A DNA stretch of 62,076 bases from the NCBI RefSeq assembly GCF_000948395.1, contig NZ_JYFN01000024.1:7606-69681 (forward strand), in the 5' to 3' direction. Shown here one piece after another: positions 8,875 through 17,819 of the stretch. The notes beneath the pieces were generated by a model. That model had not been told where the DNA came from and did not search any database. It saw only the letters and a list, made by a program, of their open reading frames with translations. Both the position numbers and the translations under genes were made by a program. This DNA is from Frankia torreyi (GTDB taxonomy: Bacteria > Actinomycetota > Actinomycetes > Frankiales > Frankiaceae). Each line of letters opens with the position of its first letter. Positions within the stretch are counted from its first letter, which is position 1.

Positions 8875-10044
8875 TCACTCCCCGGTGGTTCGACGGGCCG
8901 GCGCGGCGGGCGCTCCTGCCCCACCGCCCGTCGGCAGGCGGGCCGCCACGCGGAACCCGCCACCGGGCCGGTGGCCGAACTCCAGCTCGCCACCGAGCAC
9001 CGCGACCCGCTCCCGCATCCCGACGAGGCCGTGCCGGGCCGGCTCGCTGGTCATCGAGGCGTCCCGCGGGTCCTCATCACCGACCGGCGCCCGCGCCAAC
9101 CCGGTCGCACCGTCGTCGGTCACCGCCACGTCAATGCTTCCGTCCCGGTAGGCCAGCGTGACCGTCACCTGGCTCGGACGGGCATGTTTCAGCACATTGG
9201 TCAGCGCTTCCTCGGTGATGCGGTAGACGGACAGCTCCAGTCCGCCGGACAGCGCTCTGGGCTTCCCCGTCACCCGTAGCTCGACGGGCAGCCCGGCGGC
9301 ACGGTAGTCGCCGACCAGCTCATCCAGGTCCGTCAGCGCGGGCATGGGGCGGGAGTCGGCGGAGGCGCCGGGTGCGCGCAGCACGGTCAGCATCCGCCGA
9401 AGCTCGGCGAGGCCCTGCTCCCCGCTCGTCTCGACCCGCGCCAGCGTTTCGTCGGCCCGGTCCGGCCTGGTATGCAGCACGTCCCGGGCGCCGCGCACGC
9501 CGAGCAGCATCACGGTCACCGAATGGGCGACGATGTCGTGCAGCTCGCGGGCGATCGACGCGCGCTCCTCGTGGACCGCGATCCGGGCCAGATACTCCCG
9601 CTCACGCTGAAGGTCCTCGGCGCGCTCCTCGAGCGCGCGCACGTAGCGACGGCGGGTCCGCGCGTACGCGCCCAACGCCCACACCGCGGCCGTCACCGGG
9701 ACGGACACGATCGACAGCGCGGCCAGGAGCACCGCGGTGGGCACGAGCGCGACGAGCGCGCGGCGCCAGTCGTCACCCTCGGCGATCGTGAAGAGCGCTA
9801 CCAGGACAGGCACACCGCCCGGTGCGTCACCGGCAGCCACCAGCGCGGCAGCCAGAGCGAGCGTCGCGAGGAGCACCACCCACGGCGCCCGGCGGCGCGC
9901 TGTGAGCGCACCGCCGGACACAACCGCCAGCAGCACCGTCGACACCCGCGCGGTGTGGTCGTCGTTGAGGAGAAGGCTGAGCTCGGCGATCGTGGCGGCC
10001 ACCGTGACGACGAGATCGAACACCAGCCCGCGCCGGATGGTCAT
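8875..10044 (-). CDS. NarL-type sensor histidine kinase (HisKA_3)
   Basis: This 389-residue membrane kinase has four or more N-terminal hydrophobic segments without a large external domain. A coiled region and the HisKA_3 dimerisation helix with phospho-acceptor His in ARELHDIVAHS follow. It ends in an HATPase domain with the N-box EEALTNVLKHA and G-boxes near GLVGMRERV. This type senses membrane state or drug flux and pairs with LuxR-like regulators. The ATG at 10044 overlaps the stop of the permease gene (ATGA), so sensor, regulator and exporter are co-translated. Confidence 0.91.
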   Translation of the reverse strand: MTIRRGLVFDLVVTVAATIAELSLLLNDDHTARVSTVLLAVVSGGALTARRRAPWVVLLATLALAAALVAAGDAPGGVPVLVALFTIAEGDDWRRALVALVPTAVLLAALSIVSVPVTAAVWALGAYARTRRRYVRALEERAEDLQREREYLARIAVHEERASIARELHDIVAHSVTVMLLGVRGARDVLHTRPDRADETLARVETSGEQGLAELRRMLTVLRAPGASADSRPMPALTDLDELVGDYRAAGLPVELRVTGKPRALSGGLELSVYRITEEALTNVLKHARPSQVTVTLAYRDGSIDVAVTDDGATGLARAPVGDEDPRDASMTSEPARHGLVGMRERVAVLGGELEFGHRPGGGFRVAARLPTGGGAGAPAAPARRTTGE

Positions 10045-10766
10045 GCCAGGTCGCGCCGGCGTTCCCCGGCCAACGCCGCGCACATGAGCCCCACCGTCCA
10101 GGCGCCCAGGACGATCGCCGCCGCAGTCAGGGAGAGGCGATCCGGCCCGTGGGACATCCGGGTCAGCACCCCCACCGCGCCGAACGGGGTGTAGTCCGAC
10201 GCGTCCTGCCGGACGAGGTCGAGCAGCGGGTTCACGACGAAGGTGAGGATCAGTGCGCCGGCCGCGGCCAGGACCTGGTTGCGAACCAGCGCGCCGACGG
10301 CCACGCCGATCATCGTCGCGAGCACCGACGACGTCAGCAGGCCCACCGCCACCGCGGTCGCCTCGCGGGCACTCAGGCCGGGGCCGGGCTGCCGAGCCAA
10401 CAGCGGCAGCCCGGCCCCCAGCGACACCGCCACCATGGCCGACCCGACGACCAGACTCACGATCGCGTACGCCGTGGCCCGCGCGAGCAGCAGACGTTCC
10501 CGCGAGGCGCCCGAGGCCAGCGCCGCGGGAGCCGCGGTGCGGTGCCGGAACTCGCCGGCGACACCGACCGCCCCGAGCAGCAGCAACAGGATCGGCATCC
10601 CGGACAGGGCCTCCTCCTTCTCTCCCACCTCGTCGAGCGTCCCCGAGGCAAGCGTGACAATCAGGACGTTCGCGGCCGTCAGCGCGACCGAGGCCGCCGC
10701 GAAGACCAGCGGCGTGCGCGTGGTCAGAATGTTGATCAGCTCGCCCCTGACCAGCCGGCCGGTCAC
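10041..10766 (-). CDS. ABC-2 family exporter permease
   Basis: This hydrophobic 241-residue protein has six likely membrane helices and an EFRHRTAAPAALASGASR loop like those in ABC-2 permeases of antimicrobial-resistance exporters. It overlaps the ATPase gene before it and the kinase gene after it by four bases each. The order ATPase, permease, kinase, regulator is typical of a self-regulated detoxification module. The substrate is not predictable. Confidence 0.82.
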   Translation of the reverse strand: MTGRLVRGELINILTTRTPLVFAAASVALTAANVLIVTLASGTLDEVGEKEEALSGMPILLLLLGAVGVAGEFRHRTAAPAALASGASRERLLLARATAYAIVSLVVGSAMVAVSLGAGLPLLARQPGPGLSAREATAVAVGLLTSSVLATMIGVAVGALVRNQVLAAAGALILTFVVNPLLDLVRQDASDYTPFGAVGVLTRMSHGPDRLSLTAAAIVLGAWTVGLMCAALAGERRRDLA

Positions 10767-11542
10767 GCGTCCTCGCCTTCGGTCAGCCTAAGAAAGACGT
10801 CCTCGAGGGAGAAGCCACTCTCGGCGATCGAAGCCATCCGGCCCTGATGCACAAGACGCCCTCGGTCGATGACGATGACATCGTCGACCGTGCGCTCGAC
10901 CTCGGTCAGCGAATGACTCGACAACACGACGGTGCGGCCCGCGTCGGCCCGTTCGCGCAGCAGGGTGCGCAACCACTGGATCCCGCGCGGATCCAGCCCG
11001 TTCATCGGCTCGTCCAGCACCAGGATGTCCGGATCGGCGAGCAGCGCCGCCGCCAGGCCAAGCCGCTGCCGCATACCGAGCGAGTACTTTCCGACCCTGC
11101 GACGCCCGGCCTGCCCAAGGCCGACCAACTCGACCATCTCGGTGACTCGCGCCCTGGGCAGCCCGGCCAGGGCCGCCAGCGAACGCAGGTGCGCCCGCGC
11201 CGAGCGACCCGGGTGTGCGCCACAGGGCTCGATGAAGACCCCCAACGTGCGCGCTTCCGGCGTGCGCGCCTCGCGGCCGTTCAGCAGCACCTGCCCGGCA
11301 CTCGGCCGGGCCAGCCCACTGATCACTTTGAGCACCGTCGTCTTGCCGGCGCCGTTGGGCCCGAAGAAGCCGGTGACCGCCCCGCCGCGGACGCCGAATG
11401 ACATGTTCTCGATGGCGGTGTGCCTGCCGTAACGCTTCGTCAGACCTTCGACGCTGATCGCGGCGCTCGGCGTGACCGCCGCGCCCGCCGTCACTGAAAT
11501 TCCCATGGCCGACAGAATCCGATCCTTCGATCTCCCGGTCAT
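10763..11542 (-). CDS. ABC exporter ATP-binding protein
   Basis: This 259-residue ATPase has Walker A GPNGAGKT, a signature region SLGMRQRLGLA, Walker B LVLDEPMNGLDP and the H-loop SSHSL. It is the first gene of the minus-strand operon of exporter plus two-component system. The start is uncertain: the ATG at 11542 has no clear ribosome site, and an ATG at 11506 is equally close to the conserved domain. Sequence resembles bacitracin/lantibiotic-type exporters (BcrA-like), but this is only a family-level statement. Confidence 0.88.
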   Translation of the reverse strand: MTGRSKDRILSAMGISVTAGAAVTPSAAISVEGLTKRYGRHTAIENMSFGVRGGAVTGFFGPNGAGKTTVLKVISGLARPSAGQVLLNGREARTPEARTLGVFIEPCGAHPGRSARAHLRSLAALAGLPRARVTEMVELVGLGQAGRRRVGKYSLGMRQRLGLAAALLADPDILVLDEPMNGLDPRGIQWLRTLLRERADAGRTVVLSSHSLTEVERTVDDVIVIDRGRLVHQGRMASIAESGFSLEDVFLRLTEGEDA

Positions 11543-11794
11543 CGCCGTACCGGTGGGTTTCGCGGCTCGACCGTGGGTGGAGATCGCGGCGACCGTCCCT
11601 CCCCCCGGGGGTGGAGGACAACGTCCGCCTGCGCCGGCTTACCGGGGGTCAACCATCAGGGCGGACAGCTACACCGTCACAGGCGATCCGTCCGCCTGCC
11701 AGCGCCTGCTGGCGTGTCTCAGCTAACCCGCGCCGAGGTCAAGGACGACTGCGAGCGACCGGCCCGAGAATCCGGCGACGGCCGGGTGCCGGCG

Positions 11795-12490
11795 CTACCG
11801 CGAGGTCGAGGCGCGGGTGGTTGGTGCCGGCCGGCGGTTCGGGTCCGGGGGAGTGGCGTTGAAGGCGCGCAGGAAGGTGTTGACGCCGGCGGCGATGGCG
11901 GCCTGCAGGTCGTGGTCGGTGACGGCGCGGGTGCCGAGAGCGGACAGCGTCGGGAGATCGCCGGAGACGAGGGCGAGGAAGTGGCCGGCGGCGAGGTCGG
12001 CGTCGTCGATGTCGAGGTGACCGCGATGGGCCAGTCGGGCCAGGCGCCCGGCGAGGGCGATGTGCACGTGGGCGCCGCCAAGGCGCAGGGCATCGTCGAA
12101 CAGGTCGGGGAAGCGGGCGGCCTCGGCGTACATGAGGCGTTGCAGGGCCCAGCCCTCGTCGTTGAGCTGACAGTCGATGACGTTGCGGGCCACCCGGGTG
12201 AGGGCGCCGGCCAGGTCCGCCCCGTCGTCGGGGAGGAGGTCGAGCGCGGCCACGATCCGGTCGCCGGTGCGCTGCGCCCCATCGAGGATGACCGTGCGGA
12301 AGAGGTTCTCCTTGTCCCGGAAGTGGTTGTACACGGTCGGCTTGGCGACGCCGGCCCGTTCGGCGATGGTCTCGACGCGCGCCAGGCCGTAGCCCTCCTG
12401 AACGAACACCCGCAGCGCCGCGTCGAGGATGGCAGCCCGCTTGTCGATCCGGCCGCGCAGCGGTGTCGACGCGTTCCTCCCTGTGGTCAC
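11795..12490 (-). CDS. TetR-family transcriptional repressor
   Basis: The protein has 231 residues. The N-terminal helix-turn-helix is clear (ILDAALRVFVQEGYGLARVE, then AGVAKPTVYNHFRDKE), followed by an all-helical ligand-binding domain with a proline/threonine-rich tail. It starts at a GTG at 12490 and is divergent from the lipase and monooxygenase genes. An AT-rich imperfect palindrome in the shared promoter region is a probable operator, so it likely represses its own gene and the lipase/monooxygenase pair. Confidence 0.87.
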   Translation of the reverse strand: MTTGRNASTPLRGRIDKRAAILDAALRVFVQEGYGLARVETIAERAGVAKPTVYNHFRDKENLFRTVILDGAQRTGDRIVAALDLLPDDGADLAGALTRVARNVIDCQLNDEGWALQRLMYAEAARFPDLFDDALRLGGAHVHIALAGRLARLAHRGHLDIDDADLAAGHFLALVSGDLPTLSALGTRAVTDHDLQAAIAAGVNTFLRAFNATPPDPNRRPAPTTRASTSR

Positions 12491-12526
12491 CCGGCCAGGT
12501 TATCGCTCCGGCGTTACACGCTGACT

Positions 12527-12559
12527 GATATATTAAACTCGATCGTTCAACATAATATC
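12527..12559. promoter_or_regulatory. Probable TetR operator
   Basis: An AT-rich imperfect palindrome has outer arms GATAT/ATATC and a central CGATCG. It lies between the divergent TetR repressor and lipase genes, in otherwise GC-rich DNA. Its length (33 bp) and position suit a TetR dimer-of-dimers site overlapping both promoters. Confidence 0.55.
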
Positions 12560-12597
12560 CGGACAGGAAAAGTTGCCTGGGGTGCGGAGGAGCGGTC

Positions 12598-13416
12598 GTG
12601 ACCCGACAGCAGGAGGCGCACGGCCCAGCCCACGGCCGCGCGATGAGCACGCCGCTGCCCGAGCGTCTGGACCCGCAACTGCGCGCACGATTCCTGCATC
12701 CACCACAACGACGGGTTCTTGATCAACTCTGGCCGGGTGGCCCGGCCACGTTCCCGCAGGACGCGGTGGTGGGCGTCGATCCGGGCCATCGGGTTCCGGT
12801 ACGCAGCTACCGCCCGGCTGACGGGCCCGACCCGGCTCCGGCGGTGCTGTTCGTCCACGGTAGCGGATTCACCATGGGCGAGCTGGAGCAGTTCGACCCG
12901 CACTGCGACTGGTATGCGCGCGCAGCCGAGGCAGTCGTGGTCTCGGTCGGCTACCGACTCGCCCCGACCCACCCCTACCCGGCGGCGCTCCAGGACGCCG
13001 CGGCCGCCTGGCAGTGGCTGCACGACACGGCCGCGCAGCTCGGGGTCGATCCAACGCGATCAGCCATCGTCGGCTCCAGCGCCGGCGCGGCGATCGCCGC
13101 CGGCCTGGCCCTGTACCTGCGCGATCATGGGCAGCCGCTTCCGTCGCTGCTCCTCCTGCACGCCCCGGTACTGGACGACCGGCACCGCACCGCCTCCAGC
13201 CACGCGATCAACGACGAACGCACCTGGCACCGCGCGGCCTCGCTGCGTGGCTGGACCAGCTACCTCGGCCCGGCCGGCCCACCCGGCGGTGAGTCGATCC
13301 CGGCCTATGCCGCTCCCGCCCGCGCGACCGACCTCGCCGGCCTGCCGCCCACCTTCTTCGCCCTCGGCGACCTCGAACTCGCCCGCGACGAGGTGCTCGA
13401 CTTCGCCACCCGATGA
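12598..13416 (+). CDS. Alpha/beta hydrolase (HSL-type lipase/esterase), C-terminally truncated
   Basis: The 272-residue product matches hormone-sensitive-lipase-like esterases. It has the oxyanion HGSGF, nucleophile Ser161 in GSSAG and the Asp region near GDLELARDE. It then stops, right where the family continues for about 40 residues to the HGF motif with the catalytic His. That His is therefore absent and activity is doubtful. Its stop overlaps the ATG of the next monooxygenase gene, so a deletion probably fused the two loci. The start is the GTG at 12598; an in-frame ATG at 12643 is an alternative. Confidence 0.75.
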   Translation: MTRQQEAHGPAHGRAMSTPLPERLDPQLRARFLHPPQRRVLDQLWPGGPATFPQDAVVGVDPGHRVPVRSYRPADGPDPAPAVLFVHGSGFTMGELEQFDPHCDWYARAAEAVVVSVGYRLAPTHPYPAALQDAAAAWQWLHDTAAQLGVDPTRSAIVGSSAGAAIAAGLALYLRDHGQPLPSLLLLHAPVLDDRHRTASSHAINDERTWHRAASLRGWTSYLGPAGPPGGESIPAYAAPARATDLAGLPPTFFALGDLELARDEVLDFATR

Positions 13417-14765
13417 CCGGCTCCCGCCGTCTCCACCTGACGGTACACCTGGTCGGCGCCGCCACCGGGGTGCACCCGGGCGCCTGGCGCTGGCCGGAGG
13501 CCGACCCCTACACCTTCGCCAGCGTCGACCGGTGGGTCGAGGCCGCCCAGGTCGCCGAACGCGGCCTGCTCGACGCGGTCTTCCTCTCCGATGTGCCCGG
13601 GCTGTGGGGTGATCTCACCGACCACCCCCAGGAGGCGTACTACCTCGAACCGACCGTCATCCTCACCGCGATCGCCCGCGCCACCACGCACATCGGCCTG
13701 GTCGGCACCGCGTCGACCAGCTTCAACGAGCCCTACAACATCGCCCGCCGATTCCACTCCCTCGACCTCGTCAGCCACGGCCGAGTCGGCTGGAACGCCG
13801 TCACCACCTTCGTACCCGTCATCGCCGAGAACTTCGGGGAGGCCCGCATCGCCGACCGGGCGGACCGCTACGGCCGCGGCAACGAGTTCGTCGACGTCGT
13901 GCGCGCCCTGTGGGCCAGCTGGCGGCCCGGCGCGCTGCTCGCCGACGTCGCCACCGGCGCGTTCACCGACCGCGGCAAGCTGGTTCCGATCGACCATCGC
14001 GGCGCCACCTTCGTGGTCCGCGGACCGCTGCCGCTCCCACCGTCCGAGCAGGGGTATCCCGTCATCTTCCAGGCCGGCGCCTCCGACCCCGGACGCGACC
14101 TCGCCGCCCGCACCGCCGACGCCGTCTTCTCCGGCGCCACCAGCCTTGACGCCGCCCGCGCGTATGCCGCCGACATCCGCGGCCGGGCGGCCGGCTACGG
14201 CCGCGACCCCGCCTCCATCACCATCCTGCCCGGCCTGATGACCTCCATCGCCAGCAGCGACGCCGAAGCCGCCGATCGGCTGCGCCGTCTCGACGAGCTC
14301 GCCTATCGCGACAGCGCGCGGGCTGTCCTCGCCGACAAACTCCGCCTCGACCCGGACATCCTCGACCCGGAGACCCTGGACCCCGACCGTCCCATCCCGC
14401 CCCACCTGCTGCCGCCGCTGGGCGTGGACGGCGCGGTCGGAGTCCTCGACCTCGGGCTGCTGGAACGGGCCCACCGTGGGCTCAGCGTGCGCGACCTGCT
14501 GCGCCCGCGCTGGGGCGGCCACCTCGTCGCGGCCGGGCCACCCGAACGGGTCGCCGACATCATCGAGGACTGGTACCGGGGCGGCGCCGCGGACGGCTTC
14601 ACCCTCATGCCGGATGTGATCGCCGACGGCCTGCCCGCCTTCGTCGACCACGTCATCCCGATCCTGCGACGCCGAGGGCTGTGGCCCCACGAATATCAGG
14701 AAGCCACCTTGCGGGAGCGGCTCGGCCTGCCGCTGCCCGAAGCAGCCAAGCACGCACTGCCGTGA
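13413..14765 (+). CDS. LLM-class flavin-dependent monooxygenase (NtaA/SnaA/DszA family)
   Basis: This 450-residue TIM-barrel enzyme uses reduced FMN supplied by a separate reductase. Family traits include the opening strand with HPGAWR, the GLVGTASTSFNEPYN segment, and GRVGWNAVT, with the C-terminal PERVAD-DWYRGGAADGF region that closes the barrel. Relatives oxidise chelators, sulfones or long-chain compounds. It overlaps the truncated lipase by four bases and may be under the divergent TetR repressor. It resembles the monooxygenase at 21.6 kb but is a separate paralogue. Confidence 0.88.
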   Translation: MTGSRRLHLTVHLVGAATGVHPGAWRWPEADPYTFASVDRWVEAAQVAERGLLDAVFLSDVPGLWGDLTDHPQEAYYLEPTVILTAIARATTHIGLVGTASTSFNEPYNIARRFHSLDLVSHGRVGWNAVTTFVPVIAENFGEARIADRADRYGRGNEFVDVVRALWASWRPGALLADVATGAFTDRGKLVPIDHRGATFVVRGPLPLPPSEQGYPVIFQAGASDPGRDLAARTADAVFSGATSLDAARAYAADIRGRAAGYGRDPASITILPGLMTSIASSDAEAADRLRRLDELAYRDSARAVLADKLRLDPDILDPETLDPDRPIPPHLLPPLGVDGAVGVLDLGLLERAHRGLSVRDLLRPRWGGHLVAAGPPERVADIIEDWYRGGAADGFTLMPDVIADGLPAFVDHVIPILRRRGLWPHEYQEATLRERLGLPLPEAAKHALP

Positions 14766-14853
14766 CCGTCGTGCTGCCACGGCATGGTCACGTTGCAACC
14801 GGTGGGCTCAGCCAGTCCGAGCACGGTCACGATGCCGCCGGCGCGGCCGCAGA

Positions 14854-15495
14854 TCATCCGAATTGTTGACTCGATGCGTGGGTCGGCTGGCCGTCAGGGG
14901 CACCGCCGTTGTCGGCATCGGCGTGGCGTCTGCGGTAGTTGGCGGAGGCGGTGCGCTCGCCGCAGCGCTTCATCGAGCACCAGCGCCGGCCGCCGGAGGG
15001 TGAGCGGTCGTAGAAGGCGAGCCCGCAGCCCTCGCAGGAGCGCAGGCGGCTCGGCTCGCTCGTGGTCAACAGGTGGACCGCGTCGCGCGCGAGAACGGAC
15101 AGCACGCCGGCCAGGTCGGGCTGCGGGACCTCGATCCGCGCCCACGCATCCCCGCGGAGGAAGGATGTCGGCGTCGGCGCCGCGGCGCAGGTGTTGAGGT
15201 GCCCGACATCCTCGGGATCGGGGCCGGTGCCGGCGAGCCGGGCCTGGACGAGGCGGTCCACGGCGGCGCGCAGTTCCTGGATCCGGTCCAGGTCACGCGA
15301 CGTGAGCCCGGCCGCCGGGGTCGGCAGGTCGAACGTGCCGAGCCACGCCGCCGCGCCGGCTGTCGCGGTGAGCAGATCCGGGCCGCCCGGGGTGCGGGTG
15401 GCGACGAGGTCGAGACAGAGGCTGCCGGTGTCGACCGGCCTGGAGCGGGCGGTCGTGCGCATCGGGGTGGGTTCGGCCGCAACGGATCTGGTCAA
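14854..15495 (-). CDS. CGNR zinc-finger (ABATE domain) transcriptional regulator
   Basis: The 213-residue protein has an N-terminal ABATE domain of about 130 residues and a C-terminal CGNR-type zinc finger. The cysteines are in CEGCGLAFYD and WCSMKRCGER, followed by TASANYRRR. CGNR proteins are predicted stress or metabolite-responsive DNA-binding regulators in actinobacteria. The start is a TTG at 15495 with AAGGAG four bases upstream; an ATG at 15462 is an alternative. It is divergent from the leader/ABC importer cluster and could regulate it. Confidence 0.85.
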   Translation of the reverse strand: MTRSVAAEPTPMRTTARSRPVDTGSLCLDLVATRTPGGPDLLTATAGAAAWLGTFDLPTPAAGLTSRDLDRIQELRAAVDRLVQARLAGTGPDPEDVGHLNTCAAAPTPTSFLRGDAWARIEVPQPDLAGVLSVLARDAVHLLTTSEPSRLRSCEGCGLAFYDRSPSGGRRWCSMKRCGERTASANYRRRHADADNGGAPDGQPTHASSQQFG

Positions 15496-15622
15496 GGGAC
15501 TCCTTGGACTGCCGGAACCTGCAGGTCATCGTCAAGGGATGATGGCATGAGATGCGGGGTCGCTGTCGCACGTCATGCTGGGGTTGCATCGGGTTACCTG
15601 CACAGAATCATTACAACATGGG

Positions 15623-15651
15623 TTGACATCGCCGCTCCGGCCGGCTTTGAT
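15623..15651 (+). promoter_or_regulatory. Sigma-70-like promoter of the importer/monooxygenase cluster
   Basis: TTGACA (15623-15628) and TTTGAT (15646-15651) are separated by exactly 17 bases. This is the best -35/-10 pair in the window. Transcription would start near 15658, just before a short cysteine-containing reading frame and about 470 nt upstream of the lipoprotein gene. Confidence 0.55.
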
Positions 15652-15685
15652 CGGTCGCGTGACGATCGAGGAACCGAGGGCGGAT

Positions 15686-15781
15686 GTGCCGGGCCTGGTG
15701 CCGGGCCTTCGCGCGCTCATGCCGCTCGTCACCTGTCGTGAGGTCGACTTCATGCGTACCGGTAGCGCCATCTGTCGATGA
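15686..15781 (+). CDS. Short cysteine-containing leader peptide
   Basis: The frame ends in CREVDFMRTGSAICR and a stop. This resembles the small actinobacterial leader peptides with pattern (H/x)VDxxRxxSAxCR that precede cysteine and sulfur-assimilation genes. Two starts fit: a GTG at 15686 with GAGGG six bases upstream (31 residues), or an ATG at 15719 (20 residues, the usual family size). It follows a good promoter directly. GC-rich stem-forming sequence begins immediately after the stop (15782-15830). Ribosome stalling at the Cys codons could control the downstream genes by attenuation. Family assignment is from pattern memory and needs a profile search. Confidence 0.6.
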   Translation: MPGLVPGLRALMPLVTCREVDFMRTGSAICR

Positions 15782-16126
15782 GGGGCGGGGCCCCCAGGCG
15801 GTGCCCCCGAGCGTGAGCGCTCCACACGCACAGATCCCCTCCCGAACAGCGGCCCCTCCCGAACAGCGGCCCCTCCTGAGTAGTTCCCCCTCCACAGTCC
15901 ACCCGCGCTCCAGAGGCGTGGCGCCGGGTTCGGACACGTCCCCCTGATGCGCCGTCGCCGGGCCCCCAGACCCGGCCGGACGGTCGGGCCGAGGACGGCA
16001 ACCCCGACAACGACGTCGACAACAGCGACGGGACCTCCCTCCCGTCGCGCGAACCATCACGCCCGTCGTGCGACGACCGCCGGCACAGCCATGGCGGCAC
16101 CCGAACGATCCCCCGATCGGAGAGAC
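15782..16126 (+). other. Leader region between leader peptide and importer genes
   Basis: About 345 nt would form the long 5' untranslated part of the cluster mRNA. Immediately after the leader stop, GGGGC/GCCCC and GAGCG/CGCTC pairs can form stems. A 17-bp direct repeat (15836-15852, 15853-15869) with a partial third copy follows. No known riboswitch consensus was recognised and no convincing gene is present. Confidence 0.4.
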
Positions 16127-17680
16127 ATGATCAGAACGAGGAAGCGGCGCATCGGCGTGCTCACCGCACTGGTGACGGCCGGCGCACTTCTGGCCGGATG
16201 CTCGACCAGCGCGGCCGCCGGCGGGGGGAGCGGCTCGGACACGGTCCACTGGGGGACCAAGCAGATCGCGACTGCCTGGGACCCGGTCGTCACCGGATCG
16301 ACCGGGGCGACGAACTACCTCACGCCCATCTACGAGTCGCTGTTCACGCTGAACGAGAAGCGTGAGGTGAAGCCGGCTCTCGCCGAGAGCTACTCGTACA
16401 ACCAGGCCGGCGACCAGATCACCATCCGGCTGAAGCCCAAGCTGACCTTCCAGGACGGGACGCCGGTCAACGCCGAGGCCGTCAAGTTCCACATCGACCG
16501 GATCAAGTCGCAGCAGAACTCGGCGCTGAAGGGGTCGTACAACAACGTCAAGTCGGCGACCGTGATCGACGACCTCACGGTGCGGCTCGACCTCGGCCAG
16601 CAGGACTACCAGATCCCCCGCCTGCTCTCCGTGCGCGGCGGCATGCTGCCCAGCAAGGCGGCCGCGCAGGCGGATCCGGTCAAGCTCAGCCAGACGAACC
16701 CGGTCGGCGCCGGTCCGTACAAGGTCGTGGAGATCGTCCCCGAATCGAAGATCGTCCTGGAGAAGTGGGACGGCTACTGGGACGCGGCGAACATCCACGT
16801 CAAGCGGATCGAGATCAACTTCGGCATCGACGCGAACACGCTCGTGCCGGGCCTGCAGTCCGGCGTGTACAACTTCGCCCAGATCGACGGCTCGCAGATC
16901 CAGCAGGCCCGCAGCGCGGGTTTCGACATCCTGGCGGGAGTCAACCGCCAGTGGGGGTCGACCTTCCTGAGCCTCAACGTCAACAAGGCGCCGTTCACTG
17001 ACCCGAAGGTCGTCGAGGCGATCCGCTACGCCGTCAACCCCGCCGAGTTCGCCACCAAGCTCGGATTCGGTGAGGGCGAGCCCAGCCACCAGCCCTTCCC
17101 CAAGGGGCACCCGGCCTACGTCGACGCGCTGGACTCCGAGCACCCCTACAACCCGGCCCGGGCTCGGGAGATCCTGGCGAAGGCCGGCTACGCGGACGGT
17201 GCCATCTCCTTCGACATCGCCGGCGTCGCCACCAACTTCGACCAGGTTGCGGAAGTCCTCCAGGGGCAGCTCAAGGCCGTCGGCATCAGGACGACCATCA
17301 AGCTGACCGACTTCGCCAACTGGGGCAAGGGGTACTACGGCAAGACGCTCGCCGCGTCGATCTTCGGCTACGTCGGCCGTGACTCCCACGTCCAGGCGCT
17401 CACCGAGCACTACGACACCGGCGGGGTGCTCAACCTGAGCTCGCCGTACACGTCCGCGCCCTTCCAGCAGGCGCTCAAGGCGGTCCGGGCCACGCCCCTC
17501 GACTCGCCGGACTACCCGTCCCGCCTGCAGGCCGCCGCGAAGGCCGGCTACGAGAACGGCTCCACGGTGTCGCTCTACACCTACGCCTCCGCCATCGCCA
17601 AGAAGAAGTCGCTGTCCGACCTGCCCGCGATCGACGGCTTCCTGAGCTGGAAGGGCGTCACCTTCACCCACGGCGACTGA
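16127..17680 (+). CDS. Peptide/nickel-type ABC importer, substrate-binding lipoprotein (family 5)
   Basis: The 517-residue precursor has a twin-basic signal peptide and a lipobox LLAGC with lipidated Cys25. The family 5 (DppA/OppA/NikA) binding fold follows, with typical segments such as PALAESYSYN, LRPKLTFQDGTPVNAEAVKFHIDRI-like sequence and NPARAREILAKAGY. It captures the substrate outside the cell and delivers it to the two permeases that follow. The ATG at 16127 sits two bases after GGAGAG; the frame is open upstream, but that stretch is proline/arginine-rich leader DNA. The monooxygenase neighbours suggest a small organic substrate rather than a peptide. Confidence 0.92.
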   Translation: MIRTRKRRIGVLTALVTAGALLAGCSTSAAAGGGSGSDTVHWGTKQIATAWDPVVTGSTGATNYLTPIYESLFTLNEKREVKPALAESYSYNQAGDQITIRLKPKLTFQDGTPVNAEAVKFHIDRIKSQQNSALKGSYNNVKSATVIDDLTVRLDLGQQDYQIPRLLSVRGGMLPSKAAAQADPVKLSQTNPVGAGPYKVVEIVPESKIVLEKWDGYWDAANIHVKRIEINFGIDANTLVPGLQSGVYNFAQIDGSQIQQARSAGFDILAGVNRQWGSTFLSLNVNKAPFTDPKVVEAIRYAVNPAEFATKLGFGEGEPSHQPFPKGHPAYVDALDSEHPYNPARAREILAKAGYADGAISFDIAGVATNFDQVAEVLQGQLKAVGIRTTIKLTDFANWGKGYYGKTLAASIFGYVGRDSHVQALTEHYDTGGVLNLSSPYTSAPFQQALKAVRATPLDSPDYPSRLQAAAKAGYENGSTVSLYTYASAIAKKKSLSDLPAIDGFLSWKGVTFTHGD

Positions 17681-17720
17681 ACCGGCGCAGGCGGGGTCCG
17701 TGCAGACGGGCCCCGCCTGC

Positions 17721-17774
17721 CCGACCGACCCCGCCGACCCGACCGACCCCGCCGACCCGACCGACCCCGCCGAC
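17721..17774. repeat. 18-bp tandem repeat, three copies
   Basis: Three perfect head-to-tail copies of an 18-bp C-rich unit lie between the lipoprotein gene and the first permease gene. They could form a weak transcript spacer. They belong to the many short tandem repeats scattered in this window. Confidence 0.9.
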
Positions 17775-17819
17775 CAGCGAGTAGCCCGCACGACGAAAGA
17801 TCAACGGGAGTAGAAGCCA

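Noticed and set aside
11598-11617. Near-palindrome with CCTCC and GGAGG arms as a terminator
   Set aside because: The arms pair only over five bases with a mismatch and an ambiguous loop, too weak to list as a feature.
15782-16126. A SAM-IV-type or other known riboswitch in the long leader
   Set aside because: No conserved core matching a known consensus could be found; the leader peptide explains the region better.
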